NCBI RefSeq assembly: GCF_034259105.1
Contig: NZ_CP139478.1
Coordinates: 389,501 to 453,500 of the forward strand
DNA length: 64,000 nt
Reading direction: 5' to 3'
DNA from: Limosilactobacillus reuteri
GTDB lineage: Bacteria > Bacillota > Bacilli > Lactobacillales > Lactobacillaceae
In this document: piece by piece, positions 56,306 to 64,000 of the stretch
Position numbering within the stretch: position 1 is the stretch's first letter
How the letters are laid out: each line of letters begins with the position of its first letter
Notes under the pieces: generated by a model
Seen by the model: only the letters and a program-made list of their open reading frames with translations
Told to the model about the DNA's origin: nothing
The model's database searches: none
Translations under genes and position numbers: made by a program

Positions 56306-56661
56306 TGGAATTTTGGAAACGAGTATTGATTGATACAATCCTTTTTATTGCCCTTGCTGGTTTATTTGCCGGAACAGGGATGTTTTATATCACAAGTGCT
56401 TGGATTGCACCATTGGCAAGTTTTGTTTTAGCAATTTTGAACGTTGCTATTAAGCCAATTTTAGTAATTTTATCGTTGCCGATTAATATTTTGACCCTGG
56501 GCCTTTTTAGTGTTGTAATTAATGGAATTATGCTACAACTAACATCGATGCTTGTCGGGTCGGCAAACTTTCATTTTTCGTCATTTGGTTCTGCAATGTT
56601 GATTGCGATTATTATGGCAATTTTCAATGCAGTTATCACCAGTCACGAGGATAGATTGTAA
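56302..56661 (+). CDS. YvlD-like (phage holin family 4) membrane protein
   Basis: 119 residues, four membrane segments (about 10-28, 33-48, 55-80 and 92-112). The pattern LNVAIKPILVILSLPINILTLGLFSVVINGIMLQLTSMLV is typical of the YvlD/Phage_holin_4_2 family. It overlaps the PspC gene by 4 bases. YvlD-type proteins occur with PspC in envelope-stress operons. Confidence 0.87.
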   Translation: MMEFWKRVLIDTILFIALAGLFAGTGMFYITSAWIAPLASFVLAILNVAIKPILVILSLPINILTLGLFSVVINGIMLQLTSMLVGSANFHFSSFGSAMLIAIIMAIFNAVITSHEDRL

Positions 56662-56675
56662 AGGAGTGGAGAAAA

Positions 56676-57638
56676 ATGCCAAACAATGTAACGGTGCAAG
56701 AATTAGTTGATAAGGTCCGGTTAAAAGTCTTACAAGGAGAAGATTACCTCCAACGTAAGATAACAACCAGTGATATTTCACGGCCAGCTCTTGAATTCGC
56801 GGGGTATTTCAAACATTATCCAGCAGTACGGATTCAACTGTTAGGAATCACCGAAACCTCATTTGCTAAAGACTTAACTCATGAGCAACGTGAGGAGTAC
56901 ATGACAAAAATGTGTATGCCACAAACACCATGTTTTGTTATCTCAACTAATCTGCCAATTCCTAAGGAGCTAAAGAAGGCGGCTGAAGATGCGAAAATTC
57001 CAATTTTAGGAACACATTTAACCTCTTCTCAAATATTAAGTAACATGACCTCTTACTTGCTTGAACGTTTGGCACCACGAAAATCTCTCCACGGTGTATT
57101 AGTTGATATAAGCGGGGTTGGAGTGCTCATTACTGGTGATTCAGGAGTTGGTAAGAGTGAAACCGCGTTGGAACTTGTGCGTCGTGGGCACCGACTGATT
57201 GCTGATGATCGGGTAGAAGTTTACGCCCGTGACGAACAAACCTTGGTAGGAACTGCTCCCCAAATTTTAAAACACTTAATGGAAATTCGTGGAATTGGAA
57301 TCATTGATGTCTCTACGCTCTATGGAACAGGGGCAATTATGCCTTCTGATCAAATCAGTTTAATTGTTCACCTTGAAACGTGGACTCCGAATGTACAGTT
57401 TGATCGTCTTGGTGACCGTGGAGATACTCAAACAATTCAAGGCGTCATTGTGCCAAAAGTCTCTGTGCCGGTTAAAACTGGTCGTAATTTAGCAATTATT
57501 ATTGAATCAGCTGCAATGAATTATCGGGCTGAGACAATGGGCTATGATGCGACCGAAACATTTGATCGAAACCTTAACCAGTTGATTAAGCAAAATTCAG
57601 AACGTGATAGTAAAAATAACAAGGGGTCGGCAAACTAG
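56676..57638 (+). CDS. hprK: HPr kinase/phosphorylase
   Basis: 320 residues. Walker A GDSGVGKS (154-161), the HRLIADDRVEV segment and the HprK signature EIRGIGIIDVSTLYG. It phosphorylates HPr at Ser46, the signal for CcpA-mediated catabolite control. AAAGGAGTGG precedes the ATG. hprK-lgt-gpsA-galU is a conserved order. Confidence 0.97.
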   Translation: MPNNVTVQELVDKVRLKVLQGEDYLQRKITTSDISRPALEFAGYFKHYPAVRIQLLGITETSFAKDLTHEQREEYMTKMCMPQTPCFVISTNLPIPKELKKAAEDAKIPILGTHLTSSQILSNMTSYLLERLAPRKSLHGVLVDISGVGVLITGDSGVGKSETALELVRRGHRLIADDRVEVYARDEQTLVGTAPQILKHLMEIRGIGIIDVSTLYGTGAIMPSDQISLIVHLETWTPNVQFDRLGDRGDTQTIQGVIVPKVSVPVKTGRNLAIIIESAAMNYRAETMGYDATETFDRNLNQLIKQNSERDSKNNKGSAN

Positions 57639-58466
57639 ATGATTAATCCAGGAATAAAAGCCGCCTTAAACCCAATTGCCTTCCAAGGTGGTCCATTTAC
57701 TATCCACTGGTATGGCGTCATTATTGCTAGTGGGGTAGTTTTGGCTCTTTTGTTAGCCGTTCGCGAAGGAAAGCGAGAGGGAATTCCTGAAGATGATTTT
57801 TATGATTATCTTCTATGGGCGCTCCCGATTGCGATAATTTGCGCACGAATTTACTATGTAGTATTTCAGTGGAGCTACTATTCCCAGCATCCAAGTGAGA
57901 TTATTGCTATCTGGGATGGTGGAATTGCAATATATGGAGCGATTTTAGGAGGCTTTATTGTTTTACTTGTCTTTTGTCATTACCGCCATTTATCTAGTTG
58001 GCTGATGATGGACATCATTGCTCCCATCCTTATCATGGCTCAAGGAATTGGCCGATGGGGTAACTTTATGAATCAAGAGGCATTTGGTGATATTACGACA
58101 CGAGCGCATTTAATGGCTCAGCATATTCCGAATTGGATAATAAACCAAATGTATATCGGTGGTCACTATCGAATTCCAACGTTCTTATACGAGTCATTAT
58201 GGGATTTAACTGGCTTTGCATTATTAATGTTACTTCGCCATCGCAAACATCTATTTCGTCGTGGTGAAATTTTCTTAACCTATGTAATGTGGTATGCATT
58301 TGGACGCTTCTTTATTGAAGGAATGCGGACCGATAGTTTAATGCTCGGAAATATCCGCATTTCACAATTACTTTCGATAGTGTTTTTTGTCAGTGCATTA
58401 GTAATACTAATAATTCGACGTCATAAGAATATTCCGTGGTATTATAACGGAATAAACAAAAATTAA
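57639..58466 (+). CDS. lgt: Prolipoprotein diacylglyceryl transferase
   Basis: 275 residues, about seven membrane segments. The Lgt signature is present: IAQGIGRWGNFMNQEAFG with the essential Arg-Asn context, the N-terminal IHWYGVIIASG and YAFGRFFIEGMRTDSL. It attaches diacylglycerol to the lipobox cysteine. Its ATG follows the hprK stop directly. Confidence 0.96.
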   Translation: MINPGIKAALNPIAFQGGPFTIHWYGVIIASGVVLALLLAVREGKREGIPEDDFYDYLLWALPIAIICARIYYVVFQWSYYSQHPSEIIAIWDGGIAIYGAILGGFIVLLVFCHYRHLSSWLMMDIIAPILIMAQGIGRWGNFMNQEAFGDITTRAHLMAQHIPNWIINQMYIGGHYRIPTFLYESLWDLTGFALLMLLRHRKHLFRRGEIFLTYVMWYAFGRFFIEGMRTDSLMLGNIRISQLLSIVFFVSALVILIIRRHKNIPWYYNGINKN

Positions 58467-58491
58467 TTGAATTGGAGAAGGAGAAAAAATT

Positions 58492-59508
58492 ATGGCAGAA
58501 AAAATTGCTGTTTTAGGTGCTGGTTCATGGGGCAGTGTTTTAGCAAACATGCTTACAGAAAATGGCCACGATGTAACATTATGGTCTCGTAATGAGGAAC
58601 AAGTTAAGCAATTAAATACTGAACATACAAATCCTCGCTATATGAAAGATTTTGTTTATTCTACTAACTTAACAGCAACAACGGATATGAAAGAAGCTGT
58701 TAAGGGTGCCGGTGTGATACTGATTGTAATTCCAACAAAGGGTCTTCGTGAAGTTGCTAAACAATTAAATGCAATTTTGACAGAATTACATCAAAAACCG
58801 TTAATTATTCACGCAACAAAAGGTCTAGAACAAAATACATATAAGCGGCCATCAGAAATGCTTAGCGAAGATATTTCTCCTGAAAATCGTCAGGCAATTG
58901 TTGTTTTATCAGGTCCAAGTCATGCTGAAGATGTGGCAATTAAAGATATGACAGCTGTAACCGCTGCTTGTGAGGATCTGGCCAGTGCTAAAAAGGCACA
59001 GAAACTATTTAGTAATTCTTATTTCCGTGTTTATACTAATGACGATGTGATTGGTGCGGAATTTGGAGCAGCCTTAAAGAATATTATTGCAATTGGTGCT
59101 GGAGCTATCCAAGGACTTGGCTACCATGATAATGCGCGGGCAGCTTTGATTACTCGTGGGCTTGCAGAAATTCATCGTCTGGGAGTTGCTTTTGGGGCCA
59201 ACCCAATGACTTTTATTGGCCTTTCTGGTGTGGGTGACCTTGTTGTTACTGCTACCAGTAAAAATTCTCGAAACTGGCGTGCAGGCTATCAATTGGGACA
59301 AGGAAAAAAGCTTCAAGATGTAATTGACAATATGGGAATGGTTATCGAAGGGGTCTATACTACCAAAGCCGCTTATGAATTAAGTCGTAAACGGCAAGTA
59401 CAGATGCCAATTACCGAAGCTCTTTACCGTGTTTTGTATGAAGGCGAAGATATTAAAACTGCAATTTCTCAATTAATGGACCGAGATCTTACTTCAGAAA
59501 ACGAATAA
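58492..59508 (+). CDS. gpsA: Glycerol-3-phosphate dehydrogenase [NAD(P)+]
   Basis: 338 residues. NAD-binding VLGAGSWGSVLANML, the catalytic Lys region EFGAALKNIIAIGAG, and GLGYHDNARAALITRGLAE. It makes sn-glycerol-3-phosphate for phospholipids from dihydroxyacetone phosphate. GGAGAAGGAG precedes the ATG. Confidence 0.96.
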   Translation: MAEKIAVLGAGSWGSVLANMLTENGHDVTLWSRNEEQVKQLNTEHTNPRYMKDFVYSTNLTATTDMKEAVKGAGVILIVIPTKGLREVAKQLNAILTELHQKPLIIHATKGLEQNTYKRPSEMLSEDISPENRQAIVVLSGPSHAEDVAIKDMTAVTAACEDLASAKKAQKLFSNSYFRVYTNDDVIGAEFGAALKNIIAIGAGAIQGLGYHDNARAALITRGLAEIHRLGVAFGANPMTFIGLSGVGDLVVTATSKNSRNWRAGYQLGQGKKLQDVIDNMGMVIEGVYTTKAAYELSRKRQVQMPITEALYRVLYEGEDIKTAISQLMDRDLTSENE

Positions 59509-59572
59509 ATATGGTAAAATGCTAGAGGATGGATATTGAGAAAAATTGAAACATGGAAAGGGTTTTATAAGT

Positions 59573-60487
59573 ATGAAACGTGTTAGAAAAGCCATTATTC
59601 CTGCTGCCGGTTTAGGAACTCGTTTTCTTCCTGCAACCAAGGCATTGGCAAAGGAAATGTTACCAATTGTTGACAAGCCAACAATTCAATTTATCGTTGA
59701 AGAAGCGCGCAAATCAGGAATTGAAGATATTGTTGTTGTTGATGGAAAGAATAAGCGGTCTATCGAAGACCATTTTGACTCTAATCCAGAGTTGGAAGAT
59801 AATCTCCGTTCAAAGCACAAGGATGAGATGTTGAAGATGGTTGAGGAAACAACCGATGTTAATATTTACTTCATTCGTCAATCACATCCTCGTGGTTTAG
59901 GGGACGCTGTTTTAACTGCTCGTGATTTTATCGGGGATGAACCATTTGTTGTTATGCTTGGTGATGACCTTAATAACATTAACAACAAGAATGAAGCTTT
60001 AACAAAGCAATTGATTGAAAGTTATAACCAAACTGGCGCATCTACTCTTGCAGTTATGCGGGTTCCACATGAAGATACTGCAAAGTATGGTGTAATTAAC
60101 CCTAGCAAGGAAGTTACGCCAGGTCTCTATAACGTAACTAGCTTCGTTGAAAAGCCAGCTCCTAAAGATGCACCAAGTGATTTAGCAATTATTGGTCGGT
60201 ATGTCTTTACTCCAGAAATCTTTGACGTATTGGCAAAGACTAAGCCAGGTAAGGGCGGCGAAATCCAATTAACTGATGCAATTGATACTTTGAACCAAAC
60301 TCAACGGGTATTCGCTCGTGAATACAAGGGTGACCGTTACGATGTTGGTAATAAGTTTGGCTGGGTTAAGACAAACATTGAATATGGTTTGGAACACCCA
60401 CAAGTTAAAGAAGAATTGCGTGAATACATTAAGGAATTAGGCGCAAAGCTTGCTGCTGAAGATAAGCAAAATAATTCTAAGAAGTAA
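59573..60487 (+). CDS. galU: UTP-glucose-1-phosphate uridylyltransferase
   Basis: About 304 residues. Nucleotidyltransferase start [38 protein letters not shown], and [15 protein letters not shown] end ([20 protein letters not shown]). It makes UDP-glucose, the substrate of GalE and of surface polysaccharide synthesis. The ATG at 59573 follows GAAAGGG; the nine upstream codons in frame are not needed. Confidence 0.95.
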   Translation: MKRVRKAIIPAAGLGTRFLPATKALAKEMLPIVDKPTIQFIVEEARKSGIEDIVVVDGKNKRSIEDHFDSNPELEDNLRSKHKDEMLKMVEETTDVNIYFIRQSHPRGLGDAVLTARDFIGDEPFVVMLGDDLNNINNKNEALTKQLIESYNQTGASTLAVMRVPHEDTAKYGVINPSKEVTPGLYNVTSFVEKPAPKDAPSDLAIIGRYVFTPEIFDVLAKTKPGKGGEIQLTDAIDTLNQTQRVFAREYKGDRYDVGNKFGWVKTNIEYGLEHPQVKEELREYIKELGAKLAAEDKQNNSKK

Positions 60488-60510
60488 GACTAGCATTAGC
60501 CTTTTAACAA

Positions 60511-60557
60511 AAATAAACCTTAAAGATTCGCTATCGAGATCTTGAAGGTTTATTTTT
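60511..60557. terminator. Bidirectional terminator between galU and lutC
   Basis: AATAAACCTT pairs with AAGGTTTATT, with an inner AGAT/ATCT helix and T6 after it. The lutC stop lies at its edge. Confidence 0.85.
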
Positions 60558-61291
60558 TACATATCTTCAACAACTACGTATTCCATATCAAGTGGACCGT
60601 GAACACCAACAATTAGCACCATTTCAATATCACCAGAATTGGATGGGCCGGTAATAAAGTTGATGTTTGATGTTTGTAAACTACCATCCTGAATTGCTTT
60701 TTGATAATAATCCATTGCTTGCCGTGAACGTGGTAGAATTTTGCTTTTCGGCACAATAGCTAGGTAATGGGTTGGAAGAAAATGAAACATCCGTCCTTGT
60801 TGTGGGTAGGTCGCAACTGTTACGGTCCCTGACTCAGCTAATAGAAAGTCCGCAAAACCAATTGCCCCATCACTGTTATTTGCATTTACAATGTTTTGCC
60901 GTCCAAATTCTGGCTCCCAATAGTAAATAGGATCTACTCGTAAATTATCCTGCCATTTCCCCAATGAATAATCTTGCCATTTCTCTTCATCAAAGGAGGG
61001 GAGCATTAAACTTTTTATCTCTTTTTCTTGGATAAAATCATTGAGAGTGTGGCCAAGATCGGCTGATTTAACAACATGGAAATCAACATGAACTTCTTCA
61101 CTATTTTTGCGCGCGAGTTCAAGAAGTTCATCCTGACTTTTTCCAGCGAGGGTAGTTTCTGGAAGGTCATTAACGGGGACAAATGGGTCCTCAGTAAGCG
61201 TATGACGTGGGCGGTTGGCAGCCTTTGCAATTCGATTTAAGAAGTCTTCTTGATTCTTAGCGGTGTTTGCTTCTTGTAAGTAATCAGTCAT
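60557..61291 (-). CDS. lutC: Lactate utilization protein LutC (LUD domain)
   Basis: About 244 residues. The LUD domain has GFADFLLAESGTVTVATYPQQGRMFHFLPTHYLAIVPKSKILPRSRQAMD and a C-terminal NINFITGPSNSGDIEMVLIVGVHGPLDMEYVVVEDM. It is part of the LutABC L-lactate oxidation complex. The ATG at 61291 follows GGAGG; the longer frame to 61372 overlaps lutB. Last gene of lutABC. Confidence 0.93.
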   Translation of the reverse strand: MTDYLQEANTAKNQEDFLNRIAKAANRPRHTLTEDPFVPVNDLPETTLAGKSQDELLELARKNSEEVHVDFHVVKSADLGHTLNDFIQEKEIKSLMLPSFDEEKWQDYSLGKWQDNLRVDPIYYWEPEFGRQNIVNANNSDGAIGFADFLLAESGTVTVATYPQQGRMFHFLPTHYLAIVPKSKILPRSRQAMDYYQKAIQDGSLQTSNINFITGPSNSGDIEMVLIVGVHGPLDMEYVVVEDM

Positions 61292-62771
61292 TTCCCTGTT
61301 CCTCCTCTTCTTCGTAATGGTGGTACCAATGACGGAAATTTTGATGATACTTCGGCGGAACAGCGAGATCACGAACGTCTACCCAGCCATGAGCTAGTTT
61401 AGGAGCGATTGCGGGAAGGTGGTTAATTTTACCATCTGGATAAAGGTTCTTAATGTCTTCAGGAGTTGTCTTCTTGCCAAATGGCTCAAGGGCAATATGA
61501 GCAAATCGCATTGCGTCATTAAAAAGCGTAGGGGAGCTGGTCCCTTTACCAACTGCCTTTAGAAGGGCATTGGAAGGACTATGATCTAAATGAAGTTCAT
61601 CCATTTCTACATAACGGTGATGACGAATTAACTCATGAAGGGGAATTTTAACAGGACAAGTTTCCGTACAAGCAGCACATAGACTACATGCATATGGCAA
61701 TTCCTTGAATTCTTGGTAACCGCCTAAAATTGGGGAAAGAACTTCACCCATTGGTCCTGGATAAATCGATCCATAGCCCTTTCCACCGACTTGCCGGTAA
61801 ACGGGGCAGACATTTAAGCAAGAACCACAACGGATACATTGGAGCATTGGTTCAAAATCAGAATTCAGCATCTTAGAACGACCATTATCAACAATGACAA
61901 CATAGAAGTCATCTGGTCCATCAGCTTCATCGGCTTCCTTACCCTTCGAAAAAGTACAGTAACTAGTTAATTTTTGTCCCACCGCGCTTCGACATAAAAC
62001 ATTGTCAAGGACTTCGGCTTCTTTCAAGCTTGGCACAATACGCTCCATTCCCATGACTACAACTTGAGTTTGGGGAATCGCCATACTTATATCAGCGTTT
62101 CCTTCGTTTGTGACCAGGTTAATCATCCCGTTATCAGCAATCGCAAAATTACAGCCAGTAATGCCAAAATCAGCTTGCATAAAGTAATTGCGGAGATAGT
62201 GGCGGACAAATCTCGCCATGTGTTCAGGGTCGTTATCACCATCATAACCGAGTTTTTCAAAAATTTTTTGAATTTGGTTGCGGTTTTTATGCAGTGTGGG
62301 GAAAACAATATGAGTTGGTTCATCCCAGTTATCTTCCTCTAAAATAAACTCGGCTAAATCAGTTTCCATTAATGAAAGGCCAGGGATAGTCAATAGTTCT
62401 TTATCAAGGCCGATTTCTGTAGTGATCATTGACTTTGATTTAACAACGTGATTAGCTTGTTTTTTGATTGCTAATTGTTTAATAAAGGCACTTGCTTCGT
62501 CACCATTCTTGGCAAAGAAAACATGACCACCATTTTTTTGAACATTGTCACTGAATTCTTCCAAGTAGTCTGGAAGGTGCTTAATAACATGTTGACGAAT
62601 TTCGGCAGAGAGATCACGCCAACCTTCCCAATGACCTAACTGGCGGCGCGCTTCTGTCCGTTTTTGGAATTGAGCGTCTTGTGCTTTAGCAACAGATGCC
62701 CGCATAAATTTATCGGCTTCCGCGTCCTTGATTCGTTCAGTAAAAGGCTTATCGCTTGTGGCTATTCCCAT
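61284..62771 (-). CDS. lutB: Lactate utilization iron-sulfur protein LutB
   Basis: 495 residues. An N-terminal LUD domain (about 60-300) precedes two 4Fe-4S motifs: C312, C315, C318, C322 (CIRCGSCLNVCP) and C362, C365, C368, C372 (CSLCAACTETCP). It passes electrons from lactate oxidation. It overlaps the start of lutC by 8 bases and directly abuts lutA. Confidence 0.95.
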   Translation of the reverse strand: MGIATSDKPFTERIKDAEADKFMRASVAKAQDAQFQKRTEARRQLGHWEGWRDLSAEIRQHVIKHLPDYLEEFSDNVQKNGGHVFFAKNGDEASAFIKQLAIKKQANHVVKSKSMITTEIGLDKELLTIPGLSLMETDLAEFILEEDNWDEPTHIVFPTLHKNRNQIQKIFEKLGYDGDNDPEHMARFVRHYLRNYFMQADFGITGCNFAIADNGMINLVTNEGNADISMAIPQTQVVVMGMERIVPSLKEAEVLDNVLCRSAVGQKLTSYCTFSKGKEADEADGPDDFYVVIVDNGRSKMLNSDFEPMLQCIRCGSCLNVCPVYRQVGGKGYGSIYPGPMGEVLSPILGGYQEFKELPYACSLCAACTETCPVKIPLHELIRHHRYVEMDELHLDHSPSNALLKAVGKGTSSPTLFNDAMRFAHIALEPFGKKTTPEDIKNLYPDGKINHLPAIAPKLAHGWVDVRDLAVPPKYHQNFRHWYHHYEEEEEQGND

Positions 62772-63575
62772 CTAAAACACCCCGTTTCCGTTTGCTGGTA
62801 CCATTACATGATCCGTATCTTTGACATAAGTGATCCGGCTAGTGTCAACGTTATGGTTAAGGACCTCAGCAATGTGCATAATCGTAATGTGAGAGCCATC
62901 ACGGCGACGGTTAATTCGTCCACCAATATTCATTAAACATGTTTGCTCACAAGCAATAAGAATATGTGTTTTCGTCTTCAAAACATTATTTGCTTTATCA
63001 TCGACCATCGCTTCAGAGAGAAGGGGTTCTTTAGCAGAAAAGGTTCCACCAAAGCCACAACATAATTGAATGTTATGAAGGGGGATGAGTTCGAGTCCCT
63101 TGACGTGTTCAAGAAGAACGATTGGTGCCGTGCGTTCACCAAGAAGACGAGTCATGTGGCAAGAACGGTGAAAGGTTGCTGTATCATCTAGTTCTGCACC
63201 GCAATCAAGAATACCGAGAACCCGGTAAATAAATTGCGTTAGTTCAAAAGATTTATCATAAAGAATTTGTGCTTTCTTCGAATACTCTGGATCATCTTTG
63301 AAAATGTTCTTGTATTCATGAAGCATGGCAACGCATGATCCGGAAGACCCAACAATATAATCGGCGTCAATACTTAAAAGGGCATCGAGCTGATTTTTAA
63401 ATGTAGCGATTGTTTCGCGATCATAACCGCTATTATAGGTTGGTTGCCCGCAGCAGATTTGTTTATCAGGGAAAAATGTTTCGCAGCCAAAACGTTGGAG
63501 AAGTTCAACCGTTGCCTTTCCAACATCTGGATAAAGCAGGTCAACTATACAAGTAGAAAAAATACAGACTTTCAT
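62772..63575 (-). CDS. lutA: Lactate utilization protein LutA (CCG-domain oxidoreductase)
   Basis: About 267 residues. It carries two cysteine-rich CCG domains (KQICCGQPTYNSGY and NIQLCCGFGGTFSAKEPLLSEAMVDDK) and starts MKVCIFSTCIVDLLYPDVG. It acts with LutB and LutC. The start is uncertain: AGGAGG lies 26 bases before this ATG and 17 before an in-frame ATG at 63584, both too far. A GTG close to AGGAGG is in a different frame. Confidence 0.9.
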   Translation of the reverse strand: MKVCIFSTCIVDLLYPDVGKATVELLQRFGCETFFPDKQICCGQPTYNSGYDRETIATFKNQLDALLSIDADYIVGSSGSCVAMLHEYKNIFKDDPEYSKKAQILYDKSFELTQFIYRVLGILDCGAELDDTATFHRSCHMTRLLGERTAPIVLLEHVKGLELIPLHNIQLCCGFGGTFSAKEPLLSEAMVDDKANNVLKTKTHILIACEQTCLMNIGGRINRRRDGSHITIMHIAEVLNHNVDTSRITYVKDTDHVMVPANGNGVF

Positions 63576-63753
63576 ACATGCATGCATTAGTTGGATGCAC
63601 TTCGCCTCCTTAAAAATTGAAAAATATAATTGCTTTTCATAATAAGTATAACTCAAATGTGATAATATTGGGGTTGAAAACGATTTACTTGCTTCAAAAA
63701 AATATATAAAATCATAATATTAGTTATAGTTTGATAAGGAATACCACTGATAA

Positions 63754-64000
<247 letters not shown>

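Noticed and set aside
56302..56661. Phage holin suggesting a prophage remnant
   Set aside because: The family name is historical; this YvlD-type protein sits in a housekeeping operon with PspC and hprK and no phage genes are nearby.

Overview
The window looks like chromosome of a low-GC, heterofermentative lactic acid bacterium, most likely Limosilactobacillus (Lactobacillus) reuteri or a close relative. The basis is gene content and order: adhE, a class Ib nrdHEF operon, the tadA-SRP RNA-dnaX-ybaB-recR-yaaL-tmk-darA-holB-yabA-rsmI replication/repair block, ydiF-rex-groESL, hpf-secA-prfB, hprK-lgt-gpsA-galU and lutABC. It is also based on protein sequences I recognise as lactobacillar. The species call is from memory of families, not from a search.

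Layout. 1-1.4 kb: a DUF1700/DUF4097 membrane stress pair. 1.5-4.2 kb: adhE with a Rex-like operator. 4.46-7.07 kb: an ISL3 element and an IS30 element inserted side by side. 7.1-10.9 kb: nrdHEF with tandem NrdR boxes. 10.9-12.2 kb: a second type of IS30 element. 12.3-19.4 kb: housekeeping DNA replication, repair and RNA modification. 19.4-25 kb: acyl-ACP thioesterase and a ppx-ppk-ppx polyphosphate operon. 25-28.6 kb: galE and tsaB-rimI-tsaD. 28.7-31.8 kb: proC, proA, proB, with proA and proB each broken by an in-frame stop. 31.6-35.1 kb: two back-to-back T-box leaders, the second driving an omega-amidase/aminotransferase/2-ketoacid reductase operon. 35.1-40.2 kb: ydiF, rex, groES, groEL. 40.3-41.9 kb: a prolyl-tRNA-editing gene split by a third IS30-like element. 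41.9-45.8 kb: two APC-superfamily transporters, one recognisable as the potassium importer KimA. 45.8-47.7 kb: a MarR regulator and a frameshifted MFS exporter. 47.7-48.8 kb: a second near-identical IS30 copy. 48.8-64 kb: yigZ, comFA-comFC, hpf, secA, prfB (with its programmed frameshift), pspC, a YvlD-type membrane protein, hprK, lgt, gpsA, galU, lutCBA and the start of trxB.

How it fits together. Redox control is a theme: rex is in the window, and Rex-like operators precede both rex and adhE, so NADH/NAD+ status probably sets ethanol formation. Deoxynucleotide supply (nrdHEF) is under NrdR-type sites. Amino-acid supply is sensed by uncharged tRNA through T-boxes for proline (proBA) and, by my reading of the specifier loop, methionine (nitrilase-aminotransferase-reductase). 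Both the DarA c-di-AMP receptor and KimA, a known c-di-AMP target family, are present.

Genome decay and mobility are prominent. There are five IS elements of four kinds: two IS30 copies differing by one visible base, an IS30 relative with more GC-rich codons, a longer IS30 member and an ISL3. Four genes are disrupted: proA and proB by stops, prdX by an IS, and the MFS exporter by two frameshifts. Target duplications could be read directly for four of the elements. I found no CRISPR array, tRNA, rRNA or prophage module. No wholly unknown multi-gene system stands out. The most interesting pieces are the divergent T-box pair with its putative methionine transamination operon and the pattern of IS30 landing at terminator hairpins.
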